Positions 44,738 to 57,100 of a stretch of 64,000 bases of DNA are shown here, one piece after another (the first letter of the stretch is position 1; each line of letters begins with the position of its first letter). Where the stretch lies: NCBI RefSeq assembly GCF_023053635.1, contig NC_086183.1, positions 32,903,501 to 32,967,500 on the forward strand, written 5' to 3'. Made by a program: the position numbers and the translations under genes. This DNA comes from Elgaria multicarinata webbii. Lineage: Eukaryota > Chordata > Lepidosauria > Squamata > Anguidae. Under the pieces are notes generated by a model. It had not been told where the DNA came from, did no database searches, and saw only the letters and a program-made list of their open reading frames with translations.

Positions 44738-46880
44738 AAGTTTATCAGTTTTTTTCTGGAACAAATTCTAGACTTCATAGATGCAGGTTTTTCAGAACGG
44801 GAGAACTGGAATTTTATTGGCGGGGTAGTAGTGTCTAGAGTATCCAGTCTGGAGAACAGAGTCTCGGTGCTGGTTTTGCGATGGCCACAAAGAAAGGGAC
44901 CCCAAAAATTGGTAATCTACTGCTTATCAATGCCAACCTGGGTACAAAGGTGTTTGTTTACAACCTGAGTCAGGATTCTCTTGCAACAAGTCCTAATAAT
45001 TAAAGGTGTACCCCAGAGTACGTCTTGCTGAAGAGTCAGGGGTAGGTAAGGGTTCTTCCTCTAGATCCCCTACCCATGGACTTGATTCTGATTTGAAGAC
45101 ATTTTTCATAGGGTTATTTGTCTTTTGAGTCTCAGCTTGAAAATGCCACCTCTTTCCCCTGCTCCCACCCCCCCAAAGAGCAATTCTGCCCCATACTCAA
45201 AGATTCCTGCTGGAGGTCTCAGATTCCTATTATGTTTTGAAATGCTGACCTGGAAACCTCTTTCTGTAGTTTATGAGCCTTCTGTCTTGCAATTGCTTTG
45301 CTCTGTCTAGTTATAACACAAGTTGCAGCTGACCTCTTGCAAAGTGCATCTTAAACAGATGGACGAGCTCTTGAAGGATCGGTGCTGACTGGGCACCTCG
45401 GCTTTTGCAAGTACGTCATGCTTCTTTGTCACAAAAGATGCTTCAGAAAACTAATGCGTGCCAAAGGCAACATTTAAGACAACTGTGGCTAGAGAAAATC
45501 TATGTCGTTGTATTTCAGATTGCAAAGCTTGATATCAGTTGGAGGTTTGGCTAGCCCTATCTTTTTGGTAGGTTTGATTGACTGAAGAATCTAACACTGG
45601 CAAATTGTCATCATTTGGATTGGGAATGAATTTTCTCCCCCTTAGCTGGATCAAGACGTTTGCTCTTCTAAGAATTGGCACTACGTAATCCACATACCGT
45701 GGTCTTTTTCACTGTTGCAGAACGAGTTGGAGCGCTACTCTCAGATTTCAGGGGATCAGGTTGGGGGTGGGGGGAATCCCTTGGATCCCATGCTGAATAA
45801 CTGGAGCCCCCCCCCCCCAAAAAAGATTGCAAATATTTGCATGAGCTGCTTTGGTAACATTTGCGTCTGTTTATCCTTTTCTGTCCCATTCATCTCTTAC
45901 GATTCTTCTATTGCATTTTCACTTTCTGGATTGTGGCGGTAACAGAGGTGAAAGCAGATGCCCCCTGGCTGGTTGGGAACTTACCACAGTACGCAAAGTG
46001 GTGAAATATGACCACATTTCTATGCCTGGTCAGAAATGAAGGGAAGCCAGCTAGCACACCCCTTTTATCAGATTTGTTTTTATAAGATCTGGGGAATTGC
46101 CAGTATGATGAAATTGACCTACTCTATCTGCGCTAGAGAAAATCATTTGCTGGGAAATAAGTTTATTGAAAGGCGGCTAACGTGTGCTGCATTTTGGCAT
46201 GAAAAATTCCAAGTAAAGTTCATCCATTGTTCTTCTTTTCATTAATATGGAAGTGGTGAGTTTGGGTTTATCTTAGAAGGAACTGATATCCTGTTGGCTT
46301 TTGTATTTTGGTGATGGTTGGTAGGTGTTATGAACTCGGCTTCGTGGTGGTGATGATGAGATGATGATGATGATAGAAATCCGGGGAAGTTGACCAGGGG
46401 GACAATTCTTTTTCCGGGTTGACAGAATGATCAAAAGGTTCACCTGCTGGATCAGCCCAGAGGGGCACCAACTAATTTGACATCCTGCTTCTCACAGCGG
46501 CCAACCAGATGCCTTTGGGAAGGCCATAAACAGGAAGTCATGCGTGTGTGTGTAGAATTGGACACCCTTCCTGTGCCCCCCCCCCCATGCCTTGCGAGGT
46601 TTCATTTAGCTGTCATGGCTTGACAGATCTATTTTGCATGAATCTATCTGATCCCTTTCTAGTCTCAGCTAGCGGCCGTGGCCGCATCCTGTGGCAGATG
46701 CATGAAATGGCTGCACGCATGCTCCTGGCTAAGCGAGCCCTTGTTAAAGGGCAGTCTTTATGCACCCACTATCGCAAGGCTGTTCTGTTCATTCAGCAGA
46801 CAGGCACTGCTGTACATTTGAATGCCACAGGAGAGAGCTACAGGGGTATGTAAGATGATTTGCTTTTGTATCCGTGTTTC
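44738..46880. other. Putative intron 1 of SNAP25-like gene, mostly unassigned
   Basis: No supported exon or repeat. Two exon-like frames were examined: 45721-45759 (good acceptor, weak donor, no start codon) and about 46662-46849 (acceptor-like TTTCTAG and donor-like GTATGTAAG). Neither shows a known family. Confidence 0.4.
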
Positions 46881-46889
46881 GAGGCTCAA

Positions 46890-46975
46890 GCCCATAGCGG
46901 GACTTGAACCTGGGACCTTCGGAGTGATAGACAGGCACTCTGCCAGTGTGCAACCCTCCAGCTCTGTTACGAGCA
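46890..46975 (-). mobile_element. tRNA-derived SINE head or tRNA-like relic
   Basis: GCGGGACTTGAACCTGGGAC is the reverse of a B box with its surroundings. ACTCTGCCAGTGTGC is where the reverse A box would lie. Confidence 0.55.
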
Positions 46976-47239
46976 GTCATCCAGATCAGCAAGGAAGCCA
47001 CTTAAGAGCTTCCTTGTCCAGAAGACATTGTGGAACACTGCCTAGCAAAAGAAACTCCTTCTCATGCTGTGGAATTATTCTATGGAACTCACTGCCACAA
47101 TACATAAGCCACTAATTTTGATGGTTTTAAAATGGGATTAAACAAATTAATGGAGGAAGTGAGGCTTGTTGATAGCTCTTTGCTACGATGTATTTGTGGA
47201 GCCTCAATGTTCAGTTGCAGTCTACCTCTGAATAATACT

Positions 47240-47580
47240 CTTTTATTTTATTATTTATTTGTGACATTTGTATACCGCTGATTTTAATAAAACCTCTCAG
47301 TGGTTCACATGATTAAAATTTGATAATAAAAACACCATGTTAAAACACAGCAGTAAGATGCTGCATTAAAACAGTTCCAATTGCAGTAAAAATCAAGAAG
47401 CAGTAAAATAAAGTGGTGTAATTAATTTGCTTACAACCCTGGGTGAATGTGTGTTTTTAGGAGGTGTTTAAAAGATGTAACATTTTCTGCCTCCCAAACT
47501 GCATGAGGGGGAGTTTTACAGATGGTGGGTGCCACTACAGAGAAGGCCCCGCCCTGGGGGGTAATTCATGGTGACATTCT
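47240..47580 (-). mobile_element. L2-like LINE 3' fragment
   Basis: Starts with TTATTTATTTGTGACATTTG and a CCGCTGATTT motif; TTTTTAGGAGGTGTTTAAAA is shared with 23935-24170. Confidence 0.65.
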
Positions 47581-48129
47581 GTTCATTTTGGAATGGCCAG
47601 CAAGGCTTGAGAGCAAAAGCTGCAGAGGGCTATTGCACTGATGTCCTGCTTGGAGTTATCTGGAGATATCTAGGGAACTCTATGGACATTTGGTCTGATC
47701 CAGCAGGGCTCTTCTTAGGTTCTTAGTATGACACCTTACACCAGCAAACAAGTCAGCCTTAGCAAGAAGGGGGGCTCTGCAGCTGGAACTAGGATAACCT
47801 TGCCTCACTGTGTCCCCAACTTGACAGGGACGAGGACTAGTTTCATGGCTTGGATTTTCATGAGTAACTGAAAGAGAATGGCCCTTTCAGATGCCCAGAC
47901 CTACACCGAGAGAGAGTGGCAATCCCAACCACAGGGAAAGACCACACACCAGCCTCTGCAGCCCTGGATTCCAGCGCTGCACTTGAAGACAGCAGAAATA
48001 GGCTTTTACAATGTGAAGCACTCAGAATGACCCACGCAGGCAAGGCAAGCCTTGTATACTGCAACAGGGAAAGGCAACTTCCTCTCCACCATTGTGACTC
48101 TTTGGTTCCGTTTGAGTTCTACTCTGAGA

Positions 48130-48664
48130 ACTGGCCCTGGTTAGGCCTCATCTAGAGTATTGCGTCCAGTTCTGGGCTCCACAATTCAAGAAGGACGCAG
48201 ACAAGCTGGAGCGTGTTCAGAGGAGGGCAGCCAGGATGATCAGGGGTCTGGAGACAAAGCCCTATGAAGAGAGACTGAAAGAACTGGGCAGGTTTAGCCT
48301 GGAGAAGAGAAGATTGAGGGGAGACATGAGAGCACTCTTCAAATACTTGAAAGGATGTCACACAGAGGAGGGCCAGGATCTCTTCTCGATCCTCCCAGAG
48401 TGCAGGACATGGAATAATGGGCTCAAGTGACAGGAAGCCAGATTCCAGCTGGACATCAGGAAAAACGTCCTGACTGTTAGAGCAGTACGACAATGGAACT
48501 AGTTCCTTAGGGAGGTTGTGGGCTCTCCCACACTAGAGGCATCCCAGAGGCAGCTGGACAACCACCTGTCAGGGATGCTTTAGGGTGGATTCCTGCATTG
48601 AGCAGGGGGTTGGACTCGCTGGCCTTGTAGGCCCCTTCCAACTCTGCTATTCTATGATTCTATG
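48130..48664 (+). mobile_element. CR1 3' end
   Basis: Starts CTGGCCCTGGTTAGGCCTCA and runs through the ORF2 C-terminus to TTCTATGATTCTATG. Confidence 0.95.
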
Positions 48665-49139
48665 AGATGACTTGCCGGCAGCTGATCTCTTGCCCAGTGC
48701 ATGTGGATGAAATTTCCTTTCTGAGCCCGAATGTAGCAATCTTGAGCGCAAGCCAAACCAATTCCCAAAGATTTCCAAAAGTGATTTATTTGTGAGGGGC
48801 GGGGGAGGAGGTGTACCTGCATGTCAGGCCATCCTACATTGGGAATATCTCAAGCTTATTTTCCCCCTGTGGCAGGGCAGGGATGTGGCCGTGCTCCTAC
48901 CAGAGAGGCTTCCCCAGAACTGCTTGCGACTTCTGAAGCACATGCTCAGCACGTGGAGGGAAGCAGCTGCACGGAAAGCCATGGGGGTTCCTGGAACCAC
49001 GCAGTGCCAATGGATGGCAAAGTGCCCCTTGGTGGTCCCATCACCCAAGCGGCCCCCAAACACGGCCACAGTGGGGTCTGGGAGGGGAGTGAGCTGATTG
49101 GTTCAAGCGTCTGCTACCCACACTAGGGGAAATATTAAG

Positions 49140-49585
49140 AACGTAAGAACATCAGCAGAGCCCAGAAGCTCGATCAGACCAAGGGTCCATCTAGTCCAGC
49201 ACTGTGTTCACACAGTGGCTGATTAGCTATCAACCAGGGACCAACAAAGCAGGACATGGTGCAACAGCACCCTCCCGCCCATGTTCCCCAGCAACTGGTG
49301 CACACAGGCTTACTCCCTTGGATACTGGAGGAAGCACACAACTGTCAGGGCTACTAGCCATTGCTAGCCTCCTCCTCCAGGAATTGATCCAACCCCCTTT
49401 TAAAGCCATCCAAATGGGCGGCCATCACTACATCTTGTGGCCGTGAATTCCATAGTTTAACTCTGCGCTGGGTGAAGAAGTACTTCCTTTTATTTGCCCT
49501 GGATCTCCCACCCATCAGGTTCATGGGATAATCCCCTTTGGGTTCTAGTATTTTGAACGAGGGAGAAAAATGTCTCTCTCTCTCT
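49140..49585 (-). mobile_element. CR1/L3-type LINE 3' part
   Basis: Reverse translation of the ORF2 end gives RANKRKYFFTQRRVKLWNS and LDGFKRGLDQFLEEEA, equivalent to the NSLP and LDGFKRGLD motifs of this clade. Confidence 0.9.
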
Positions 49586-50283
49586 CTCTCTCCACACATT
49601 GTGATTTATAATGGCACACAGCTACTGCTTGGCCTGGCCATTGCGCGCTTTCCTTTACTGGGTACCCAGCCATTCCCAGCCATGATTGTTGCTGCCTGCC
49701 TGGGGGGGGAGTGTCATTTGACACCCCCCCCCAGATCTCTTGGTGCCACTTTGCCTCCCCCTAGAAACAGCCCCGCTGGTCAGCATGACTCACCCACTTG
49801 ACATGAGCTGCTTCATCTGTTTGCGACATTCTTTCTGTCCAGCAGTGGGGTGGGGAAAAGACAGCAGGCAGAGGAATCAATGGCATTAGAGGCCGGAGTC
49901 TTCACAACCCATTAAGGGGAATGCCGAACGTTTGAAACTTAATGGGCAGGCATTCCCCCTCACTAGCATCCTCTCTCGCTGCACAATAACCTTCCAGATC
50001 TCTTTTGGCATTGAAAGCAGGGATAATTTTATTACCATAGATTTCCTCTACTGCCATCTCACAATTCCCTGGAGAATTTGACAATGCAACAGAAATAGGC
50101 TGCAAGTCTGGGAAGCCAAAGTTGCCAACTTTTCAACCAAGCCATGCTCCTCTGCCTTTAACGGTAGAATGACATGCAGACAAGAGCGTGTGGTTGCTTT
50201 AACTCTATGCCACTGAAAGTGCCACCTTCCCATATCCCCCTCCCTAGATCTAGTGTTAAAAGCACAAGAGCTGTCAGGCTGCC

Positions 50284-50312
<29 letters not shown>
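50284..50312. repeat. GT microsatellite
   Basis: About 14 GT units. Confidence 0.95.
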
Positions 50313-50318
<6 letters not shown>

Positions 50319-50509
50319 GTTAGGTCAGTTGGCAACCCTAGTGAGATCGAACTCCACCATACAAGTCGCTCACCGGGAATTTAGAGTTCTTTAGATTTCT
50401 GACTGGCTCTGACTGTAACCTGGAGCGTATTCACTGCCCCTGTCAACTCAGAGCCTCCAATGGAAGTTGCCCATCAGATGTTAGCCCCTGGACAGCGCTC
50501 TATTTATTT

Positions 50510-50830
50510 TACTTAAAAGGTTGTTCCACAGAGGAGGGCTAGCATCTCTTCTCAATCCTCCCAGAGTGCAGGACATGGAATAACGGGCTCAAGTTACAGG
50601 AAGCCAGATTCCGGCTGGACATCAGGAAAAACTTCCTGACTGTTAGAGCAGTACGACAATAAAACCAGTTCCCTAGGGAGGTTGTGGCTCTCCCACACTA
50701 GAGGCCTTCAAGAGGCAGCTGGACAACCATCTGTCAGGGATGCTTTAGGGTGGATTCCTGCATTGAGCAGGGGGTTGGACTTGATGGCCTTGTAAGTCCT
50801 TTCCAATTCTGCTATTCTATGATTCTATGA
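50510..50830 (+). mobile_element. CR1 3' end
   Basis: From GGTTGTTCCACAGAGGAGGG to the TTCTATGATTCTATGA end. Confidence 0.95.
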
Positions 50831-51630
50831 TTTAAATGATAATAACTATTTCCACATTTGCATCCGTACTTTGAAATTAGCACTTGCATATATTTTTTAA
50901 AATGCAAATGGCCCTTTTTGTTCGGGGATGCCTAAATGGGGCGGCAGCATTGATTTATTTCTTGCCTTATGATACTTGCTGTTTTGCTCCCTAACCATTG
51001 CTAAGCTACTTTTATCCTTACACACAACCCACTCCTTTCTTCTCTTTGGCTGCCTTCCGGCTGTCGGAGGGGGGAATCTTACTGGTGCTGCACCACCTCC
51101 TCCTCCTTCTCCCCCTCATCATGTTTGCAGTTAAAAACACAAATGCACGCGGCTGCGGGCGCCTATTTTTAATACGTGTGAATTCTGCAAGTGAAGGAGA
51201 GCAACAGAAGGTGGGAGCCAGGAGAGGTCCTGGGAGGGTGGGTGGTGTTTCATGTGTCACCCGACAAGCAAACAGCTGCACTTTTCAAGCGCAATAATTA
51301 TATGCTTTGGGGATGCTGAAGAGGAATCATACCGCAAAGGAGGAGGAGGAGGTGGTGGGTGGGTTGAAGGGCCTGTCCACCCTGGATTTGATTCCTCCTC
51401 GGTAGGAATATTAATTAGAAAAGCAACAAGGCAAGGTGGCTGGAGAAGGAATATGCTTCTGGTGCCTGCAGACAAAGAGTCCTGTGGCAACCTGGAGGCT
51501 GGTGACTTTGCTGGGACATGGGTTCAGTCACGCAAGGGTCTCCTTCGAGTGAAATGCTGTGGGATTATATGCAGGGGATCAGGCCTCAGCTGAGCAGTGT
51601 GAATGCTGCTGTGCTATTTGGCAGAGAAAT

Positions 51631-51779
51631 CAGTGACCACAGCTAGACCGAAGGTTTATCCTGGGATCATTCAGGGTTCGCCCCTGCCTGAGCACTGGAT
51701 CCCCTGTGTGTCACCTAGATGAACAGGTTTGACCCCTGGACGATCCAGGGATAAACCTTCGGTCTAGCTATGGCCAGTG
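51631..51779. mobile_element. Fold-back MITE
   Basis: AGCTAGACCGAAGGTTTATC and its exact complement face each other across about 90 bases; outer bases CAGTGACCAC and GGCCAGTG continue the inverted repeat. Confidence 0.8.
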
Positions 51780-52340
51780 TCTCAAGGTTCTCAGTGGCTT
51801 ACCTTTTCGATTTAAAACAGCAGGTTTCTAGCTTTTATGACTATGAAGATGTGTTTGGAAATGTGTGGCCAATTCTCAGTGAAATCTCCATAGCCAGAGG
51901 TCGAGCTGAATACACTTTTTAGGGACAAGAGGCTTCAGTGAACCTCCTTTGGCACAGAATTCAGTGTCTTATATCAGGTTTTAAAAAAAGTAGAAACAAA
52001 TTTCTAGTCCATATGGCCATGAGGATCTGCCTGAAAGTGTGTGAGCAAATCCCACTGAAATCTCCAAAGCAAAAGAAGGGCTGGGGGCACGGAGCATCAG
52101 GGTGTTTGCCCCTCACATGGTGAACCAAATCAGAATCAATCACAGGAAACTGAGAGCAGTATGAAACCCAACAACAACAGCTGAGAAAGAGCAAATAGAA
52201 ATTCCACGTGTTCACGTGTTCACTCCACGTGCACAATTTGTTCTGATCTCAGACATCACCTTTTCTCAGCGCAGTATATCTATGTATAAGCATGGAGTAC
52301 ACAACCCCAGGCGTAGTGGAAGAAAGAGCAAGTTAAGAAG

Positions 52341-52865
52341 TTAGGCCTCATCTAGAGTATTGCGTCCAGTTCTGGGCTCCACAACTCAAGAAAGACGCAG
52401 ACAAGCTGGAGCGTGTTCAGAGGAGGGCAACCAGGATGATCAGGGGTCTGGAAACAAAGCCCTATGAAGAGAGACTGAAAGAACTGGGCAGGTTTAGCCT
52501 GGAGAAGAGAAGATGGAGGGGAGACATGAGAGCACTCTTGAAAGACTTGAAAGGTTGTCACACAGAGGAGGGCCAGGATCTCTTCTCGATCATCCCAGAG
52601 TGCAGGACACGGAATAATGGGCTCAAGTGACAGGAAGCCAGATTCCGGCTGGACATCAGGAAAAACTTCCTGACTGTTAGAGCAGTAATGGAACCAGTTA
52701 CCTAGGGAGGTTGTGGGCTCTCCCACACTGGAGGCCTTCAAGAGTCAGCTGGACAGTCACCTGTCAGGGATGCCTTAAGGTGGATTCCTGCATTGAGCAG
52801 GGGGTTGGACTCGATGGCCTTGTAGGCCCCTTCCATCTCTGCTAGTCTATGATTCTATGATTCTA
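52341..52865 (+). mobile_element. CR1 3' end
   Basis: TTAGGCCTCATCTAGAGTAT through to the CR1 tail, truncated at nearly the same 5' point as 48130-48664. Confidence 0.95.
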
Positions 52866-52867
52866 AG

Positions 52868-53150
52868 TGCCCTGCTGGATCAGACCAAGGGTCCATCTAG
52901 TCCAGCACTCTGTTCACACAGTGGCTGGCCAGCTGTCAGCCAGGGATGAACAAGCAGGACGTGGTGCAACAGCACCCTCCCACCCATGTTCCCCAGCAAC
53001 TGGTGCACACAGGCTTACTCCCTCGGATACTGGAGGTAGCACACAACCATCAGGGCTAGTGACCATTGCTAGCCTCCTTCTCCAGGAATTTATCCAAACT
53101 CCCCTTTTAAAGCCATCCAGTTTGGTGGCCATCCCTACATCTTGTGGCAG
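52868..53150 (-). mobile_element. CR1/L3-type LINE 3' part
   Basis: CTGGATCAGACCAAGGGTCC and CCCCAGCAACTGGTGCACAC. It abuts the preceding CR1. A further piece of the same element (AGTTCCATAATTTAAC) appears at 53665-53700, after about 500 bases of other sequence. Confidence 0.85.
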
Positions 53151-54073
53151 TTTATTGAGCAACTCAAATGTTCCATTAACCTGGAACAAAACACAGAGAG
53201 AGATGAAATTGGGCACAATAATAAACTATGGCTTACCATTACAGGAATAAACCACAGGGAGCCTTGAGCTCAAACACTCAGGAGCTTTCACATCCATTTT
53301 GGATTAAACTCAGTTTAGCATTACATCTGAACCTTAAACTGTGGTTAATCTTAACTAAACTTGGTTGAAATAAATTAACTTCATTGCCCATTGTTTGAAG
53401 CTGGCTTCTTCCAACAAACCATAGTTAAAATTTAGATTGTGTTTTTTTTTTGGAGAAAAAGTCCAGCTGGTCTGATCCAAAAAGAATGCACTTTCTGTTT
53501 TCATGCAACAACAAGACTGTCCTATTGGCAATGGCCAACTTCGCTCTTGCAGCTCAAATGTATAAAGCAAAACTTCTGACCTTGTATGTCTGATTTGTTT
53601 TGGCATTGTTTTTATTGTGCTTGTTGTAACAATAAAGCTTTGTTACTATTACTACTACTACTAGCGAGTTCCATAATTTAACTATGTGCTGTGTGAAGAA
53701 GTCATGGGGCTGAGAGTTAGGTCTGTCTTGTCTGCACACAAAAACTGAAAGAAACTTAATGGAGCTTTGATATTTGGAGGGGGGGGTTGATGAAGGAGCA
53801 GTCCAGAAGAGCCCCCCACCCCCACCAGATCAATTTTCCTTGAGGCAAAACAGCTTTTCCTAACCTGGTGCCCTCCAGCTGTGTTGGACTGCAAGTCCCA
53901 TCAGTCCCAGCTAGAGAAGAATCCAGAATCCTTTGCTGCACAGAGAGAGTAATGGGAGCTGCTTTCAGCTCAAGGCAGAGGTGTTTTGGTAAGCAAAACA
54001 TGACCGGGTGAGTATTTACGATCTCTCAAAAAGGATGTTCCTCTCCTCATTGATCTCTCCTGCTTTCTTGCAG

Positions 54074-54142
54074 AAGACCGTGGAGTCGTCCACACAAGGG
54101 AAATCCCCTCCCTCCCACTACACTTCTCTGTAGGATCCCAAG
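54074..54142 (+). other. 5' UTR part of SNAP25-like exon 2, two possible acceptors
   Basis: Two good acceptors lie upstream of the start codon: one ending at 54073 (TTTCTTGCAG) and one ending at 54133 after a long pyrimidine tract (CTTCTCTGTAG). Either leaves the ATG at 54143 as the first start codon, so the choice changes only the UTR. An upstream non-coding exon is needed, as in SNAP25. Confidence 0.6.
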
Positions 54143-57100
54143 ATGGCAGCCAATGGTGTGGCGGGATGTGAATGTGAAAACGTTGAACAGCGCATCCACC
54201 AGGTCAACAATGAGGTAGGGGAAGAGCATTTGTGCACTACCAGCGACCCTGCTTTCGTCAATGAAGGTGTTGCTGGCCTTGCCACAAGTTGTAGGGTGAC
54301 CCTATGGAAAGGAGGACAGGCCTCCTGTATCTTTCACAATTGCATAGAAAAGGGAATTTCAGCAGGTGTCGTTTGTATGCATGAAGCACCTGGTGAAATT
54401 CCCTCTTCATCACAACAGTTAAAGGGCAACAGTTAAAGTACAGAGTGACCAGATACAAGAGGGCAAGGCTCCTGCAGCTTTAACTGTTGTGATGAAGAGG
54501 GTATTTCACCAGGTGCTAAATGACACCTGCTGAATTTTTCTTTTATATACAACTGTTAAAGATACAAGAGCCCTGTCCTCCTTTTCATAGGGTCACCCTA
54601 GCCACAAGGAGCAGAGGTGAAGGCAGCTTTACAAGGAGGAGGAATTTGGGAAGGCAACCTCCCATCTCAGCTAACTAGCCAATTTGATGCTGGGCAACAA
54701 ATTCATCCAAATCTCATCTAAATTGCCTCCACACTAGTTGTTTAGCACGGAATTCCTACCCTTTATAAAGAATTTAGCTGGCATTATTGCTAGCCTGCTG
54801 CATTCCAAATGTTTTCGGTTTTGCCTTTCCACCTTTTTTTCTGATCCAATCTTGTGGTTGTTCCCCCCCTCCAAATAAAATGCATTTGTAGTGCCCATCA
54901 GTCCAGTATGGACTGGCAAAACACTATTAAGGCTTGTCAAAATTACTGTGCCTTTGCTGCTGTGGAAGGAATAGCTTCCTCTGACTCTAATAGCTTCCTG
55001 TTCAACGTATCAGCAACACTGCTGGTGAATAACTGACGGATTGCACTTTAATTCCCCATAATTCCTGGATTCTTTTGATTATTTTTATGGCCTTTTTTAT
55101 TTTAAAAAAGCAGCATTGTGTTATTTTTAATAAAAGGGTGCGTGGGTTGAGGAAATTGGTAATTAAAGCCATCCATGCAGGGAACAGGAACTGACCTATT
55201 ATAGGGGAAATGTTATCAGTAATTTATCAGTAATGCCATTGCCGCACTGAACAGGCAGCAATTAGTGGCAGAAACCTCAAGGAGGAAGCTTCTAATTAAA
55301 GTTTCAGGGGATAGACGTATTTTTGGCTATGGAGAAAGGCACTGCTGAATACTACGGCATTAAGTAGTATTATTCTTCTCGATCCTCCCAGAGTGCAGGA
55401 CACGGAATCATGGGCTCAAGTTACAGGAAGCTGGATTCCGGCTGGACATCAGGAAAAACCTCCTGATTGTTAGAGCAGTACAACAATGGAATGAGTTACC
55501 TAGGGAGGTTGTGGGCTCTCCCACACTAGAGGCCTTCAAGAGGCAGCTGGACAGCCATATGTCAGGGATGCTTTAGGTTGGATTCCTGCATTGAGCAGGG
55601 GGTTGGACTTGATGGATGTGTAGGCCCCTTCCAACTCTGCTATTCTATGATTCTAAGTGCAGTCTGAAAAAATGTTTTGATCCCACTTCCAGCTGATGGT
55701 AGAGAATCAATGCCTCAGCCGTAGATAGATTCGTTGTCTGGATGCAACTCTTACTCAATGCTTTCTTCACTCCCATGTTGGAGAGAGCTGGTGCATCCAG
55801 TCAAGAAACCGCCTTGCTGTAGCCACCCCTGAAATATCTTTGAGGTCTTTCGAGCAAAGCCCTGCCTGGTCTCCAAACTCCATGTGATTGTTCTGTCCCT
55901 GGTCTAAAATCGAGAGAAGACTGAGGGGAGACATGACAGCACTCTTCAAATAATTGAAAGATTGTCACACAGAGGAGGGCCAGGATCTCTTCTCGATCCT
56001 CCAGGACACGGAATAATGGGCTCAAGTTTATAGGAAGCCAGATTCTGGCTGGACATCAGGAAAAACTTCCTGACTGTTAGAGCGGTACGATAATGGAATC
56101 AGTTACCTAGGGAGGCTGTGGGCTCTCCCACCCTAGAGGCCTTCAAGAGGCAGCTGGACAACCATCTGTCAGGGATGCTTTAGGGTGGATTCCTGCATTG
56201 AGCAGGGGGTTGGACTCAATGGCCTTAGAGGCACCTTCCAACTCTGCTATTCTATGATTCTATGATAGATAACCTTGTGCTCGCCCCTCTCTCTCACCCC
56301 AAAGTGAACTTTCCCATCCCTGCCATAACCTATCAAATAACTTTGGGGGATTAGCAAAGGGCACAGGAGACTTTTCAGTCTGCTGCCAGGCAGTTAGATT
56401 GGAAGCTGTTTCTTCATGCGGATGCAAGGCATGTGCGAAGGGCAGAGGCTGGTGTCATGCTGTGTGGCTCTTTGTCCTCTGGCCTCTTCTACTTTGCCCT
56501 AACTTAGGGCCTCTCGAGAACAAAGGCAACAGCTGCTTGTGCTTGGATCTTGGCCCAGTGGTTCTATTCCCCCCCCCCCCTATTTTTAAGCTGAACAATG
56601 TCAAATGTTTCAGCAGGCGGTTCCTTATTCTTCTGGTTTGAGAAGCCCCGAAAGGAGCAGGTGGAGCCAGGCTAAGAGATGGGTCAGCACCTGCTTGGCT
56701 CAAAGTCCCCGGGAAAAGGTCTGCCTTACTCCTTGTTATGATGCAGGCCTTGGGCTTTGTCGGCAGGAGAACATGGGAGGACAGGCAGCGTCAGAATTGG
56801 AAGCGATGGGAGCGCTGCCACCGGCAAGATCTGATTTGGTGATGGCAGGGTCTTACGCAAATGAGACCGATTTGCCGAATATAATTTGTTCTCATAAAAG
56901 TTTTGGGAGGGGTTAAAATGGGGATGTCTGTTGTTTCCAATGAGCATGTGCAGATTTCTTTCCTCCAAAATGGCAGATGTCTTTACACAAACTGTGTGTG
57001 TGCGTGTGCGTATGCCTCTATATAGGCAAATCGTCTCTGAACGTAGGCAGAATTCCCTTTCTTCTTGCTTTGGGTAAAATCTATCTATCTATCTATCTAT

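Larger units (their letters stand above)
40365..51360. repeat. Distal copy of the duplicated A-B-C block set
   Basis: This is the second copy of blocks A, B and C. It is longer (about 11 kb against 4.6 kb) because of different insertions, including a GC-rich element at 41116-41860, a palindromic MITE at 40947-41076, a CR1 at 48130-48664 and another at 50510-50830. The longer spacing between B' and C' may also include sequence never duplicated. Confidence 0.65.

Noticed and set aside
45721-45759. Segment NELERYSQISGDQ after a strong acceptor, resembling the NELEEMQ part of SNAP25 exon 2
   Set aside because: It has no start codon, the donor (GTTGGG) is poor, and similarity stops after four residues. 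The exon at 54143-54214 already fits exon 2 with the right length and phase.
46890-46975. tRNA gene on the minus strand
   Set aside because: Only B-box and weak A-box similarity is seen, with no complete cloverleaf, so a SINE head is more likely.
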